Notes: generated from the letters alone by a model not told the origin. A stretch of 64,000 bases of DNA from Gammaproteobacteria bacterium (GCA_022071965.1 JAJVIQ010000001.1:1-64000); one strand, 5' to 3'; positions 48,524 through 58,683 are shown, counted from the first letter of the stretch. Numbers and translations are program-made.

Positions 48524-49672
48524 ATGAGGGCGGAATTCGACTTCGACCATCCACCGGATCGCCGCGGCACCGACAGCCGCAAGTGGGCGAGGTACGCGGG
48601 CCGCGACGTGCTGCCGCTGTGGGTGGCGGACATGGATTTCCCCTCGCCACCCTGCGTGATCGAGGCCCTGCACGCGCGCGTCGATCATGGCGTATTCGGC
48701 TATGGCGACCCTCCCGCCTCGCTGGTCGAGGCGGTCATCGCCACGCTCGCCGGTGATTTTCAGTGGAACATCCGCCCGGAATGGCTGGTGTGGCTGCCCG
48801 GCCTCGTGCCGGGGCTGAACGCCGCGTGCCGCGCCGTCGGCGGACCCGGCGATGCCGTGCTGACCGCGGTGCCGATCTATCCACCGTTCCTGACCGCGCC
48901 GCTGTACTCGGATCGCGCCTGCATCCGCGTCCCGCTGGTGCAGAGCGGCGGGTGCTGGCGATGGGACCCGGACGCGCTGTGCGCCGCCCTCACGCCGCGC
49001 GCGCGCCTGCTTATGCTGTCCAACCCTCACAACCCGGTTGGCCGCGCCTGGTCGCGCGAGGAGCTGCTCGAGGTGGCCGCGATTGCCGAGCGGCACGATC
49101 TCGTCGTGTGCTCGGACGAGGTCCATGCCGATCTCCTGCTTGTGCCGGGCCGCCGGCACGTCCCCTTTGCCAGCCTCGACCCGGCGGTTGCCGAGCGCAG
49201 TATTACGCTGATGGCCCCGTCGAAGACGTACAACATCCCGGGCCTGGGCTGTTCGTTCGCGATTGTGTCCAACGCGCCGCTGCGCCGCCGTCTGCGCCAC
49301 GCGCTGCGCGGCATCGTTCCGGATGTGAACGTGCTGGGGTTCGCGGCGGCGGAGGCGGCATACCGCCACGGCGCTGCATGGCGGCGCGCATTGCTCGATT
49401 ATCTGCGCGCCAGCGCCTCACTGGTCCATGACGCCATCAACGACACGCCCGGATTGTCGATGACGCCGGTGGAGGCGACCTACCTCGCCTGGATCGATGC
49501 GCGCGGCCTGGGCCGTGCCGATCCGCACGCTCACCTCGAACGCGCCGGCGTGGGCCTCTCCCGGGGAGAGGATTTCGGGGCGCCGGGATTCGTTCGCCTC
49601 AACTTCGGCTGCTCCCGGGCGCTGCTGCGCGAGGCGCTGAGCCGGATCCGGCGCGCCGCCGCCGGGTCATGA
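48524..49672 (+). CDS. patB: MalY/PatB-type PLP-dependent C-S lyase
   Basis: A 382-residue fold-type I PLP enzyme. The N-terminal signature LPLWVADMDFPSPP, the cofactor-binding LMLSNPHNPVGRAW, DEVHADLL and the Schiff-base Lys in MAPSKTYNIPGL all match PatB/MalY, which cleave cystathionine or cysteine C-S bonds. Its place after cysK suggests a role in sulfur amino acid metabolism. It overlaps the next gene by four bases. An aminotransferase role is less likely. Confidence 0.9.
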   Translation: MRAEFDFDHPPDRRGTDSRKWARYAGRDVLPLWVADMDFPSPPCVIEALHARVDHGVFGYGDPPASLVEAVIATLAGDFQWNIRPEWLVWLPGLVPGLNAACRAVGGPGDAVLTAVPIYPPFLTAPLYSDRACIRVPLVQSGGCWRWDPDALCAALTPRARLLMLSNPHNPVGRAWSREELLEVAAIAERHDLVVCSDEVHADLLLVPGRRHVPFASLDPAVAERSITLMAPSKTYNIPGLGCSFAIVSNAPLRRRLRHALRGIVPDVNVLGFAAAEAAYRHGAAWRRALLDYLRASASLVHDAINDTPGLSMTPVEATYLAWIDARGLGRADPHAHLERAGVGLSRGEDFGAPGFVRLNFGCSRALLREALSRIRRAAAGS

Positions 49673-51048
49673 CGGCGGCAGCGGTCCCGCCCCTGCCGCC
49701 GCCGGGCAGGGACTGGCGCGACCTTCTGCAGCTGGCCTGGCCGATGCTCATTGGCCAGCTTGCGCAGATCGGCATGGGCGTGGTCGACACCGTCATGGCC
49801 GGGGCCGTCGGCCCGCGAGACCTTGCAGCGGTCGCGGTCGGGTTCAGTCTGTGGATGCCCGTGTACATCATGTGCCTGGGCATGCTGAGCGCGGTGACGG
49901 CCATGGTCGCCCGCGCCGAAGGAGGGAGGGATCGCGCCGCGCTCGCGGCCTCGGTGCAGCAGGGTGTCTGGCTGGCCGGTGGCCTGGCGGCAGTCGCCCT
50001 GACGCTGATATTGCACGGCGATCGCCTGCTCGAGTTCATGGCCGTCGACCCGGCCGTGCGGCCGATGGCGGCGCGGTATCTCGCAGGCATGGCGATCGGA
50101 ACGCCGGCGATGATGCTCTTCCTCGTCCTGCGCGGCCTGACCGAGGGTGGCGGCAGCAGTCGGCCGGTCATGCTCATCCAGGTGCTGGCGTTTCTCTGCA
50201 ACATCCCGCTGAATTTTCTCTTCATTTACGGGGAGTTCGGCCTGCCTGCCCTCGGCGGGGCGGGATGCGGCTGGGCCAGCGGCTTCGTCATGTGGATCCA
50301 GCTCACCGCGCTGGCCGTGCTGACGCACCGGCGCTGGCGGCCATTGCTGAGTGGGTTCGGCCCCCTGGAGACGCGGCGCCTGTGGTCGATGCTGCGGCTG
50401 GGCTTTCCGATCGGCGCGGCGATGTTCGCCGAGACCAGCATCTTCGCGCTGGTCGCGCTGCTCATCGGCAGGCTCGGCGCTGCAACGCTGGCGGCGCACC
50501 AGATTGCGTTGAACTTCAGCGCCCTGCTGTTCATGGTGCCGACCAGCCTCGGTCTCGCGCTGACCGTGAAGGTGGGCCATGCCCTGGGTGCCGGGGCACC
50601 CGCCCGCGCCCGCCGGTACGCCCGGCAGGGGGCCTGGAGTGCGGTCATCTTCGCGAGCTGCAGCGCCTTCGCCCTGCTGGTCTTCCCCTATCAGATTGTC
50701 TCGCTCTACACCCCCGATGAGGCGGTGCGCGAGGTGGCGGTGACCATCCTGGCGTACTCGGCGGCGTTCCAGGTTTCCGACGGATTGCAGGTGACGGCCG
50801 CGGGCAGCCTGCGCGGCTACCACGACACGCGACCGACCATGGTCATCACCCTGCTTGCCTACTGGGGTGTGGGGATGCCGCTGGGCTACGCCCTCGGGCT
50901 CACCGACTGGCTGGGGCCGCCGCAGGGCGTGCTCGGCCTGTGGGCCGGTCTGGTCGCCGGGCTCACGGTGGCGGCCCTGCTCCTGAACGCGCGGCTGCTG
51001 AGGACGTCCAACCGGCAGCTCCGCACCGTCGGTCTCACCGTACCCTGA
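49669..51048 (+). CDS. MATE-family multidrug efflux transporter (NorM-like)
   Basis: A 459-residue protein with 12 predicted helices in two homologous halves. QLAWPMLIGQLAQIGMGVVDT and IAMMFAETSIF-like second-half repeats (PIGAAMFAETSIFALVALLI) are typical of the NorM branch of MATE exporters, driven by Na+ or H+. The start ATG overlaps the patB stop (ATGA), so the two genes are coupled; the exporter may remove a product of the PLP enzyme, which is inference. Confidence 0.93.
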   Translation: MTAAAVPPLPPPGRDWRDLLQLAWPMLIGQLAQIGMGVVDTVMAGAVGPRDLAAVAVGFSLWMPVYIMCLGMLSAVTAMVARAEGGRDRAALAASVQQGVWLAGGLAAVALTLILHGDRLLEFMAVDPAVRPMAARYLAGMAIGTPAMMLFLVLRGLTEGGGSSRPVMLIQVLAFLCNIPLNFLFIYGEFGLPALGGAGCGWASGFVMWIQLTALAVLTHRRWRPLLSGFGPLETRRLWSMLRLGFPIGAAMFAETSIFALVALLIGRLGAATLAAHQIALNFSALLFMVPTSLGLALTVKVGHALGAGAPARARRYARQGAWSAVIFASCSAFALLVFPYQIVSLYTPDEAVREVAVTILAYSAAFQVSDGLQVTAAGSLRGYHDTRPTMVITLLAYWGVGMPLGYALGLTDWLGPPQGVLGLWAGLVAGLTVAALLLNARLLRTSNRQLRTVGLTVP

Positions 51049-51231
51049 TACCCGTTTAACGTCATGATCCGGCGCCGGTTATCGGGGCCCGCGGCGTGTT
51101 GCCTGATTCCGGTCCCTGCACTACACTACGCGCCCCCGCGGACGTCCGGCCGCGCGCCGCGCCTCCGGGGGATCCTTGCCTCACCGCCGGATGACGCCGG
51201 TCGGGAGGCTGCCAACCCGAAAGGAAATTGC

Positions 51232-51648
51232 ATGCGTCATTATGAGATCGTGATCCTGATCCACCCGGATCAGAGCGAGCAGGTACCCGCCATGCTCGAA
51301 CGCTACAAGGGCATCGTCTCGGCCAGCGGTGGCGCAATACACCGGCTCGAGGACTGGGGACGCCGCCAGCTCGCCTATCCCATCGCCAAGGTTCACAAGG
51401 CCCACTACGTGCTGCTCAACATCGAGTGCACGCAGCAGGCCCTGACCGAGCTGTCCAACGCCTTCCGGTTCAACGACGCGGTCATCCGCAATCTCATCGT
51501 TGCGCGTGACGAGGCCGTGAGCGAGCCTTCACCGCTGGCGAAGGCGCGCGAGGCCGAGGAAGAGCGATATACGCCGCGCCGCGGCGAACCGGGCGCGGCC
51601 GAGGCGGAAGAAGTGTCTGAAGTGGAACCCAGCGAGGCTGAGGCATGA
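51232..51648 (+). CDS. rpsF: 30S ribosomal protein S6
   Basis: A 138-residue protein. The start [19 protein letters not shown] and the core [20 protein letters not shown] are typical. The C-terminal tail is acidic ([13 protein letters not shown]), as in proteobacterial S6 proteins that can be modified with glutamate. ATG 51232 has AAGGAAA upstream. It binds S18 and is co-translated with it. Confidence 0.97.
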   Translation: MRHYEIVILIHPDQSEQVPAMLERYKGIVSASGGAIHRLEDWGRRQLAYPIAKVHKAHYVLLNIECTQQALTELSNAFRFNDAVIRNLIVARDEAVSEPSPLAKAREAEEERYTPRRGEPGAAEAEEVSEVEPSEAEA

Positions 51649-51896
51649 GCATGAGACCGCGGGAAAGACCGACGGCGCGTTTCTTCCGTCGCAAGCGTTT
51701 CTGCAAATTCACGGCGGAGGGGGTCAAGGAGATCGACTACAAGGACATCGCCACCCTCAAGCAATATATCTCCGAGAACGGCAAGATCGTTCCGGCGCGT
51801 ATTTCAGGGACCAAGACCCGCTATCAGCGTCAGCTGGCGACGGCGATCAAGCGTGCGAGATTTCTAGCGCTGCTGCCGTACTGCGACTCGCACTAG
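51645..51896 (+). CDS. rpsR: 30S ribosomal protein S18
   Basis: An 83-residue protein with the family core [20 protein letters not shown] and [19 protein letters not shown]. It overlaps rpsF by four bases. ATG 51651 is an alternative start two codons later. Confidence 0.97.
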   Translation: MSMRPRERPTARFFRRKRFCKFTAEGVKEIDYKDIATLKQYISENGKIVPARISGTKTRYQRQLATAIKRARFLALLPYCDSH

Positions 51897-51923
51897 CCTC
51901 ACGCTCAACACGGCGGAACTCGC

Positions 51924-52856
51924 ATGCGCCCGCTGGCCGCGTGGATCATGCAGGGCCGCCTGCACGCGGGCGCGGCGGCCGCGCTGTTCGTCGCCATCGG
52001 TTGGCTCGTCGCGCTGCTGATGCCGTTGACGAGCTGCCTCAGCGGGGCGGCGATAGCCCTGGTGACGCTGCGTCATGGGGCGGCCGAGGGCCTGAAGGTC
52101 TCCGGCATCGCCACCGCGGCCGTCGCGGTCTTCACCGGTGTGATGTTCCGCTCCCTGCATCCCGCGCTGTGGGTGTTGTGCCTCATCTGGCTGCCGGCGC
52201 TGCTGTGCGCGCTTGCCCTGCGCGTGAGCCGCAGACAGGGCTGGGCGCTGGTGACAGCGGCGGCGATCACGGCCGCATCCGCGGTCGCCATGCGGCTGTG
52301 GACGGGTGATGTCGTTGCCTGGTGGCGGCGGCTGCTGGACAACATGATGAAGCTCGCGGGGGAGCAGGGAGCGGCATCCGGGATTACGTCGGAGCATCTC
52401 GATACCGTGGCGCGCGTGCTCAACAGTCTGGTCGCTGCCTCCATGCTGGTGACGCTGATGGCCACGGTGCTGCTGGCGCGCCACTGGCAGGCGCGGCTGT
52501 ACAACCCCGGCGGCTTCGCGCCGGAGTTCCGGGCGCTGCAACTCCCACGCGGATTGGCCGCGGGCGCGCTGCTGGCACTGCTGGTCGCGGTGACGGTCTC
52601 CCGCGCCGCCGGTGTATCGGGGGCCCCCCTGGGGTATGCTGTGGACCTGCTGGCGATCAGCGTCTGCGCCCTGGCGTTCCACGGACTGGCCTACGCGCAT
52701 CACGAGCTCTGGCGCCGGCGGCTGCCCGCGGGTTGGGTGTTCGGGCTGTACCTGGCATTGCTGCTGCTGCCGTTTTACGTGATTGCGCTGCTCGCGGCCC
52801 TGGCCCTGGCAGACCTGGTATTTGATTTTCGCGCCCGGTTCGCCGCCGGCGCGTAG
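51924..52856 (+). CDS. DUF2232-family membrane protein
   Basis: A 310-residue protein of about eight helices. It lies between rpsR and rplI, where many gamma- and betaproteobacteria have a YybS/DUF2232-like protein. LMPLTSCLSGAAIALVTLRH and FALYLALLLLPF-like C-terminal helices (VFGLYLALLLLPFYVIALLA) are seen. The function is unknown. Confidence 0.85.
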   Translation: MRPLAAWIMQGRLHAGAAAALFVAIGWLVALLMPLTSCLSGAAIALVTLRHGAAEGLKVSGIATAAVAVFTGVMFRSLHPALWVLCLIWLPALLCALALRVSRRQGWALVTAAAITAASAVAMRLWTGDVVAWWRRLLDNMMKLAGEQGAASGITSEHLDTVARVLNSLVAASMLVTLMATVLLARHWQARLYNPGGFAPEFRALQLPRGLAAGALLALLVAVTVSRAAGVSGAPLGYAVDLLAISVCALAFHGLAYAHHELWRRRLPAGWVFGLYLALLLLPFYVIALLAALALADLVFDFRARFAAGA

Positions 52857-52895
52857 ACATTGGCGAGAACAGTTGCGTCTGAAAGGTGAACGAAG

Positions 52896-53357
52896 ATGGA
52901 AGTGATCCTGCTTGAGAAGGTACACAATCTGGGCAAGCTCGGTGATCGCGTGAAGGTGCGCCCGGGCTACGCGCGCAATTTCCTCATCCCCGAGAAGATG
53001 GCCGTGCCCGCCAGCGAGGCCAACGTGCAGAAGCTCGAGACCATGCGCGCGGAACTGGAGAAGGCGCAGGCCGAGGCCCTGGCGAAGGCCGAGGCGCGCG
53101 CCGCCGCGCTGAAGGACGCGGTGGTCACCGTCGCCGCCCGCGCCGGTGAGGAGGGCAAGCTGTTCGGCTCGGTCGGCACCGCCGACATCGCCGAGGCCTT
53201 CAGCAAGGCCGGCACCGAGGTCGAGAAGCGCGAAGTGCGCATGCCGACCGGTCCGATCCGAACCCTGGGGGATCATGCGGTGGAGCTGCATCTGCACGCC
53301 GATGTGAACGTCGCGGTGACGGTGCGCGTCGTCGCCGAGAGCGAAATCAAGGCCTGA
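52896..53357 (+). CDS. rplI: 50S ribosomal protein L9
   Basis: A 153-residue protein. The N-domain MEVILLEKVHNLGKLGDRVK and YARNFLIPEKMAVPA, the connecting helix rich in Ala/Glu and the C-domain are all present. The stop overlaps the dnaB start by one base (TGATG). Confidence 0.97.
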   Translation: MEVILLEKVHNLGKLGDRVKVRPGYARNFLIPEKMAVPASEANVQKLETMRAELEKAQAEALAKAEARAAALKDAVVTVAARAGEEGKLFGSVGTADIAEAFSKAGTEVEKREVRMPTGPIRTLGDHAVELHLHADVNVAVTVRVVAESEIKA

Positions 53358-54772
53358 TGTGGCATGCGACCCCGCGCGGGCGGGGTCGTCAGATTTCCAC
53401 CTTGGCCAGCTATGCGGCAGAAGCGGTCACCGATGCGCTGAAGGTGCCGCCGCATTCCATCGAGGCCGAACAGGCGGTCCTCGGCGGGTTGATGCTGGAC
53501 AACGACGCCTGGCTGCTGGTGACCGAGCGCGTCACCGAGCAGGATTTCTATCGTAACGATCACCGGATCATCTTCGGTGCGATCGCAGGCCTGGCCGGGG
53601 CCGGCAAGCCCTGCGACGTGGTGACCGTGGCCGAGGCGCTCGAGGTCAACGGCGAGCTCGAACGGATCGGCGGACTGCCCTACATCGCCTCGCTGGCCGA
53701 GCACACCCCCAGCGCCGCCAATATATCCGCCTACTCCGACATCGTGCGCGGGCGCTCGGTGCTGCGACAGCTGATCCGCGCCGGCGCCAGTATCAGCGGT
53801 GTCGCCTTCAATCCGGAAGGACGCACGAGCGAGGAGCTGCTGGACGAGGCCGAGCGCCTGGTCTTCGAGATCGCGGAACAGAACAAACGCGGCCGTGCCG
53901 GCTACAAGTCGATCAAGGAGCTGCTCGGCAGCGCGCTGGATCGCATCGACGAGCTGTTCACCAAGCAGAGCCCCATCACGGGCGTTCCCACCGGGTGGGG
54001 CGATTTCGACGAGCTGACTTCGGGTCTGCAGCCCGCGGACCTGGTCGTGATCGCCGGCCGGCCGTCGATGGGCAAGACGAGCCTGGCCCTCAACATCGTC
54101 GAGCACGCCGCGATCAAGGATCGGCATTGCGTCGCGGTGTTCTCCATGGAAATGCCGGGCGAGCAGCTCGCCATGCGTCTGATGTCCTCGCTCGGTCACA
54201 TCGATCAGCATCGCATGCGCACCGGCAAGCTCACGGACGACGACTGGCCGCGCCTGACCTCGGCGGTGCAGATGCTGAACGACACCAGGCTGTTCATCGA
54301 CGATACGCCCGCCCTGACGCCGGGGGAGTTGCGGGCGCGCTGCCGCCGCATCGCCCGCGAGCACGGTCTGAACCTCATCGTCGTCGATTATCTGCAGCTC
54401 ATGCAGGTCGCGGGGACCAAGGAGAACCGGGCGACGGAGATCTCGGAAATCTCCCGGTCGATGAAGGCGCTGGCGAAGGAGCTGCACGTACCGGTGATCG
54501 CGCTCTCGCAGCTCAACCGCAGCCTGGAGAGCCGCAACGACAAGCGTCCTGTCATGTCCGATCTGCGCGAGTCCGGCGCCATCGAGCAGGACGCCGACGT
54601 CATCGTCTTCATCTACCGCGACGAGGTCTACAACCCGGACTCCGATCAGAAGGGGATCGCCGAGATCATCGTCGCCAAGCAGCGCAACGGACCGATCGGC
54701 ACGGTCAAGCTCGCCTTTCGCGGGCAGTTCACGCGCTTCGACAACCTGGCCTACGACGACTACCAGCGATGA
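53357..54772 (+). CDS. dnaB: Replicative DNA helicase DnaB
   Basis: A 471-residue hexameric helicase. The N-terminal domain (PPHSIEAEQAVLGGLMLD) precedes a RecA-like domain with Walker A (GRPSMGKTSLALN), Walker B (LIVVDYLQLM) and FIYRDEVYNPDS. I keep ATG 53357, which overlaps rplI by one base; an in-frame TTG at 53402 would remove about 15 atypical residues. Confidence 0.96.
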   Translation: MWHATPRGRGRQISTLASYAAEAVTDALKVPPHSIEAEQAVLGGLMLDNDAWLLVTERVTEQDFYRNDHRIIFGAIAGLAGAGKPCDVVTVAEALEVNGELERIGGLPYIASLAEHTPSAANISAYSDIVRGRSVLRQLIRAGASISGVAFNPEGRTSEELLDEAERLVFEIAEQNKRGRAGYKSIKELLGSALDRIDELFTKQSPITGVPTGWGDFDELTSGLQPADLVVIAGRPSMGKTSLALNIVEHAAIKDRHCVAVFSMEMPGEQLAMRLMSSLGHIDQHRMRTGKLTDDDWPRLTSAVQMLNDTRLFIDDTPALTPGELRARCRRIAREHGLNLIVVDYLQLMQVAGTKENRATEISEISRSMKALAKELHVPVIALSQLNRSLESRNDKRPVMSDLRESGAIEQDADVIVFIYRDEVYNPDSDQKGIAEIIVAKQRNGPIGTVKLAFRGQFTRFDNLAYDDYQR

Positions 54773-55923
54773 GCCGCCCGGCCCGAGTCGTCATCGATCT
54801 GAATGCCGCGCGCGCCAACCTCGCGCGTGTGCGCACGCTGGCACCCCGTTCCAGGGTCGTGGCGATCATCAAGGCCGATGCCTACGGCCACGGCCTGACG
54901 CGCATGGCGCGCGCGTTCGCCGACGCCGACGCCTTCGGTGTGGCCTGCCTCGAGGAGGCCGTGGCCCTGCGCCGCGCCGGCGTGGGCAAGCGCATCATCC
55001 TGCTAGAGGGCGTCTTCGACGCCGAGGAGCTGAGCCTGGTGCGCCAGCTCCGGCTGGACACCATGGTGCACTGTCCCGAGCAGGTGGCGATGCTGGAGCA
55101 GGCGCCCGCGGGCCCGCCGGTGCCCGTCTGGTTGAAGATCGACACGGGCATGCACAGGCTCGGCGTCGATCCGGCGCAGGCGTCGGCGTTGTGGCAGCGA
55201 CTCGATGAATGCCACGCCGTCGCCGATCCCATACGGCTGGTCACGCATTTCGCGAACGCCAACGCCCGCGGAGATGCCTCCGTGGAGCGCCAGCTGGCCG
55301 TGTTCGCCGATTCCACCGGCGCGATGTCCGGCGAGCGGTGCATCGCCAATTCCGCGGGAATCATCGCCGTGCCGCGCGCGCGTGCGGAATGGGTAAGGCC
55401 CGGGCTGATGCTCTACGGGGTCTCGCCGTTCGCCGACACGGTCGCCGTGCAGGAAGGGCTGCAGCCGGTGATGACCGTCCGCTCGGCGCTGATCGCGGTC
55501 AAGCCGGTACGCCGGGGCGAATCCGTCGGCTACGGCTGCACCTGGGCCTGCCCGGAGGACATGCCGATCGGCGTGGTTGCCATCGGCTACGGCGACGGCT
55601 ACCCGCGGCATTGTGAATCCGGCACCCCCATGCTGGTCAACGGCATGCGCGCCGCCCTCATCGGACGTCCGTCCATGGACATGCTGATCGTCGATCTGCG
55701 CAACGTGCCGCAGGCGCGGGTCGGCGACCCGGTCGTGTTGTGGGGCGAGGGTCTGCCGGTCGAGGAAGTGGCCCGCCATGCGGGTACCATTCCCTACGAG
55801 CTGCTCTGCAGCGTGCGAGTGCGTGCGCGTTTCGAGGTCATCGGTGAGGTGACCGCGAGCCCGGATCCCGGCACGCTCGACTGGGAGGAGCTCAGCGAAC
55901 CGGTCGACAACGGTATCGTCTGA
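54769..55923 (+). CDS. alr: Alanine racemase
   Basis: A 384-residue PLP enzyme supplying D-alanine for peptidoglycan. The PLP Lys is K35 (AIIKADAYGHG), and the catalytic Tyr lies in ESVGYGCTWACPED. GRPSMDMLIVDL is the usual C-domain motif. It overlaps dnaB by four bases (ATGA); the order dnaB-alr-radA is usual in gammaproteobacteria. An extra 20 residues at the C-terminus (DPGTLDWEELSEPVDNGIV) are not typical. Confidence 0.95.
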   Translation: MSRPARVVIDLNAARANLARVRTLAPRSRVVAIIKADAYGHGLTRMARAFADADAFGVACLEEAVALRRAGVGKRIILLEGVFDAEELSLVRQLRLDTMVHCPEQVAMLEQAPAGPPVPVWLKIDTGMHRLGVDPAQASALWQRLDECHAVADPIRLVTHFANANARGDASVERQLAVFADSTGAMSGERCIANSAGIIAVPRARAEWVRPGLMLYGVSPFADTVAVQEGLQPVMTVRSALIAVKPVRRGESVGYGCTWACPEDMPIGVVAIGYGDGYPRHCESGTPMLVNGMRAALIGRPSMDMLIVDLRNVPQARVGDPVVLWGEGLPVEEVARHAGTIPYELLCSVRVRARFEVIGEVTASPDPGTLDWEELSEPVDNGIV

Positions 55924-55988
55924 CGCCGGCTCACCACGGCCGGCAGTCGGTCCCACCGCGCCTCCGTCCGCCACGTTCGGTCTCCAGC

Positions 55989-57347
55989 ATGCGCGCTAAG
56001 AGCCAATACCAGTGCCAGGATTGCGGGGCGACGCAACCGAAATGGGCGGGGCAATGTCCCGAGTGCGGGGCGTGGAACGCGCTCGTGGAGGTCGCGGTCG
56101 AGTCCAGGCCGGCGAGGTCGAATCCACGATTCTCCGGTTACAGCGGCGACAGCGCCGAGATCTGCGACCTGCGCAGCGTGGCCGCGATCGAGGAGGAGCG
56201 CCTGGCGACCGGCATCGGCGAGCTCGACCGGGTCCTGGGCGGAGGTATCGTTCCAGGCTCGGTCGTGCTGATCGGCGGCGATCCAGGCATCGGCAAGTCC
56301 ACGCTCCTGCTGCAGATGCTGGCGGCGGTCGCCGATCGGCTCGGGACCCTGTATGTCACCGGCGAGGAATCCCCGCGGCAGATCGCGTTGCGCGCGCGCC
56401 GGCTCGACGTCGACACCCGCTCGATCCGCCTGCTCACCGAGACGCGCATCGAGCGCGTCCTCGACCTGGCGCGCCGCGAGCAGCCGCGGGTGATGGTGGT
56501 CGACTCCATCCAGACGATGTACACGGAGGTGATCACCTCCGCCCCCGGGAGCGTCAGCCAGGTGCGCGAGACGGCGGCGCAGCTCGTGCGGTTCGCCAAG
56601 CAGAGCGGCACTTCGATCTACCTCGTCGGCCATGTCACCAAGGAGGGCGCGCTTGCCGGCCCGCGCGTGCTCGAGCACATGGTCGACACGGTGCTCTATT
56701 TCGAGGGAGACAGCGGCGGGCGATTTCGCGTCATCCGCGCGGTCAAGAATCGCTATGGCGCAGTCAACGAACTGGGAGTGTTTGCGATGATCGACAAGGG
56801 ACTGCGCGAGGTCAGCAACCCCTCGGCCATCTTCCTCACCCGGCACGAACGGCAATCCCCGGGCAGCGTGGTGACGGTCACGCGCGAGGGCACGCGCCCG
56901 CTGCTCGTGGAGGTGCAGGCGCTGGTCGACGAGACCAGGCTGGCCAACCCGCGGCGCGTGACCATCGGACTGGACGGCAACCGGCTGGCGATGCTGCTGG
57001 CGATCGCCCATCGCCACGCCGGGGTCGTGACCTACGATCAGGATGTCTTCGTCAACGTCGTCGGCGGCGTGCGCGTCTCGGAGACCGGCGCCGATCTCGC
57101 CGTGCTGCTGGCCGTGCTGTCCAGTCTGCGGGGCAAACCGCTGTCACGGGACCTGATCGCCTTCGGAGAGGTCGGCCTGGCGGGGGAGATCCGGCCGGTG
57201 CCCGGCGGCCCGGAGCGGCTGCGCGAGGCCGGCAAGCACGGCTATCGCCACGCCATCGTTCCGAAGACGAACGTGCCGCGGGAGAGCATCGAAGGCATGC
57301 AGGTGATCGGTGTACTGACGCTGGACCAGGCGCTCGCGCAGGCGTGA
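55989..57347 (+). CDS. radA: DNA repair protein RadA
   Basis: A 452-residue branch-migration ATPase. It has a zinc finger (C9, C12, C23, C26), Walker A (GGDPGIGKSTLLLQ), the RadA-specific KNRYGAVNELGVF motif and a Lon-protease-like C-terminal domain. All parts appear intact. Confidence 0.96.
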   Translation: MRAKSQYQCQDCGATQPKWAGQCPECGAWNALVEVAVESRPARSNPRFSGYSGDSAEICDLRSVAAIEEERLATGIGELDRVLGGGIVPGSVVLIGGDPGIGKSTLLLQMLAAVADRLGTLYVTGEESPRQIALRARRLDVDTRSIRLLTETRIERVLDLARREQPRVMVVDSIQTMYTEVITSAPGSVSQVRETAAQLVRFAKQSGTSIYLVGHVTKEGALAGPRVLEHMVDTVLYFEGDSGGRFRVIRAVKNRYGAVNELGVFAMIDKGLREVSNPSAIFLTRHERQSPGSVVTVTREGTRPLLVEVQALVDETRLANPRRVTIGLDGNRLAMLLAIAHRHAGVVTYDQDVFVNVVGGVRVSETGADLAVLLAVLSSLRGKPLSRDLIAFGEVGLAGEIRPVPGGPERLREAGKHGYRHAIVPKTNVPRESIEGMQVIGVLTLDQALAQA

Positions 57348-57492
57348 ACGTCGGCGTGCCCACGATCACGAGGCATCATGGCGCAGCGCCTCGGCGCCGC
57401 TGTGATCGTCGACACATTCAAACGCCGACCGATCGTTCTTGCGCCTGGGCGTTTTCGGTACACTGATCGCAGAGGGGAGTGGGGGAACGGCC

Positions 57493-58680
57493 ATGTACCC
57501 GTGGGGATTGGTGGCGATCGCGTTCTTCGCGCTGCTTTGCGTAGCCGTCCATGCATGGGTTCGCGGCAGGGCCGTGGAGGTGAAGGAGAGCGACGAGAAT
57601 CGCCGCACGCGCGAGTCGCTGGCCAGGCAGGAGACGGCTTTCCGTCGCGAGTTCGACCTGCTCGCGCTCGAGCTGAAGGCCAGGGAGCGCCTGCTGGACC
57701 AGACGCGGCAGTCATTCCAGGAAGGCTACATCAACGGCCGCCGCTGGCTCACCCACCTGATCGCCGAGGCCGACAAGGCCATGGACGACGTGGTCGCGGT
57801 CCAGTTGCGAGGTCGGCGCCGGGACGTGCAGTCCGGCGACGTGGAACTGGCCCGTGTGCAGGCCGAGCGCAGGATGCTCAAGGACAGGCTCAAATACCTC
57901 GAATACCAGCTCGCCAGCTACAAGGAGTACTTTCCGTTCCTGGAGGATTACGAGAACACCATACTCAACGAGGCGGTCCAGTTGCTCCCGCACGCACCGG
58001 GGGCCGGGGATCCGGTGCTGCGGCTGCTCAGCAGCGATGAGTATCGGCAGCTTTCGAGCGTCGAGCGTGACCAGCTCGCGCTCGATCGCTTCATGCGCCA
58101 GGGCCTGACGCCGGCGGCGATCGGCATGCTGTACGACCGCTACATCGGGTATCTGTACGAGCGGGAGGGCTGGGAGGTGCGTTACCAGCCCGTCGCCGCG
58201 GGTGTGAAGGGGCTGTCGCAGGATCTCGTCTGCTGCAAGGACGATGTCATCCATGTCGTGCACGCGCGCTGCTGGGCATCGGACAAGCTGATACACGAGC
58301 GGCACATCCTCAATCTGCACGGCACCGTGCAGATGCTCAGCATCCGGCTCAGCGAGGACAAGCTGTTTCCGCCCATGATCGTGCCGCGATTCATCACCAA
58401 CACGCGCCTGAGCGAACTGGCGCGCGAGGCGGCCGCGCGACTGAAGGTGGAGGTGAAGGAGAATTTCAGGCTCAACGTGAACTTCCCCGTCATCAAGTGC
58501 CGCATCGACGAGCGCACGCGGGAGCGGCTGTACCACCTTCCATTCGACGACCAGTACGACGAAGTGCGTGTGGAGCCGCGCCGCGGCGAGTGCTATGCGC
58601 GCACGGTGCAGGAGGCCGAGAAGCTCGGCTTCCGGCGCGCGAGCCTTCTCCCGCCCGGCCGCCGCGCCAGCCTTCAATAG
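57493..58680 (+). CDS. Membrane-anchored coiled-coil protein with a degenerate restriction-endonuclease-like domain
   Basis: A 395-residue protein: one N-terminal helix (residues 2-22), a charged coiled-coil region (about 30-150) and a C-terminal domain (about 205-330) resembling Mrr-type PD-(D/E)xK nucleases. YIGYLYEREGWEVRYQPVAA and D244 (LSQDLVCCK) fit, as does the IHERHI stretch with HGT. The expected catalytic Q-x-K (VVQCKxW) reads H257-A-R259-C-W, so metal-dependent cleavage is doubtful. ATG 57493 follows a GGGGGAA ribosome site. It may be a membrane-tethered DNA-binding protein; this is inferred. Confidence 0.78.
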   Translation: MYPWGLVAIAFFALLCVAVHAWVRGRAVEVKESDENRRTRESLARQETAFRREFDLLALELKARERLLDQTRQSFQEGYINGRRWLTHLIAEADKAMDDVVAVQLRGRRRDVQSGDVELARVQAERRMLKDRLKYLEYQLASYKEYFPFLEDYENTILNEAVQLLPHAPGAGDPVLRLLSSDEYRQLSSVERDQLALDRFMRQGLTPAAIGMLYDRYIGYLYEREGWEVRYQPVAAGVKGLSQDLVCCKDDVIHVVHARCWASDKLIHERHILNLHGTVQMLSIRLSEDKLFPPMIVPRFITNTRLSELAREAAARLKVEVKENFRLNVNFPVIKCRIDERTRERLYHLPFDDQYDEVRVEPRRGECYARTVQEAEKLGFRRASLLPPGRRASLQ

Positions 58681-58683
58681 GGA

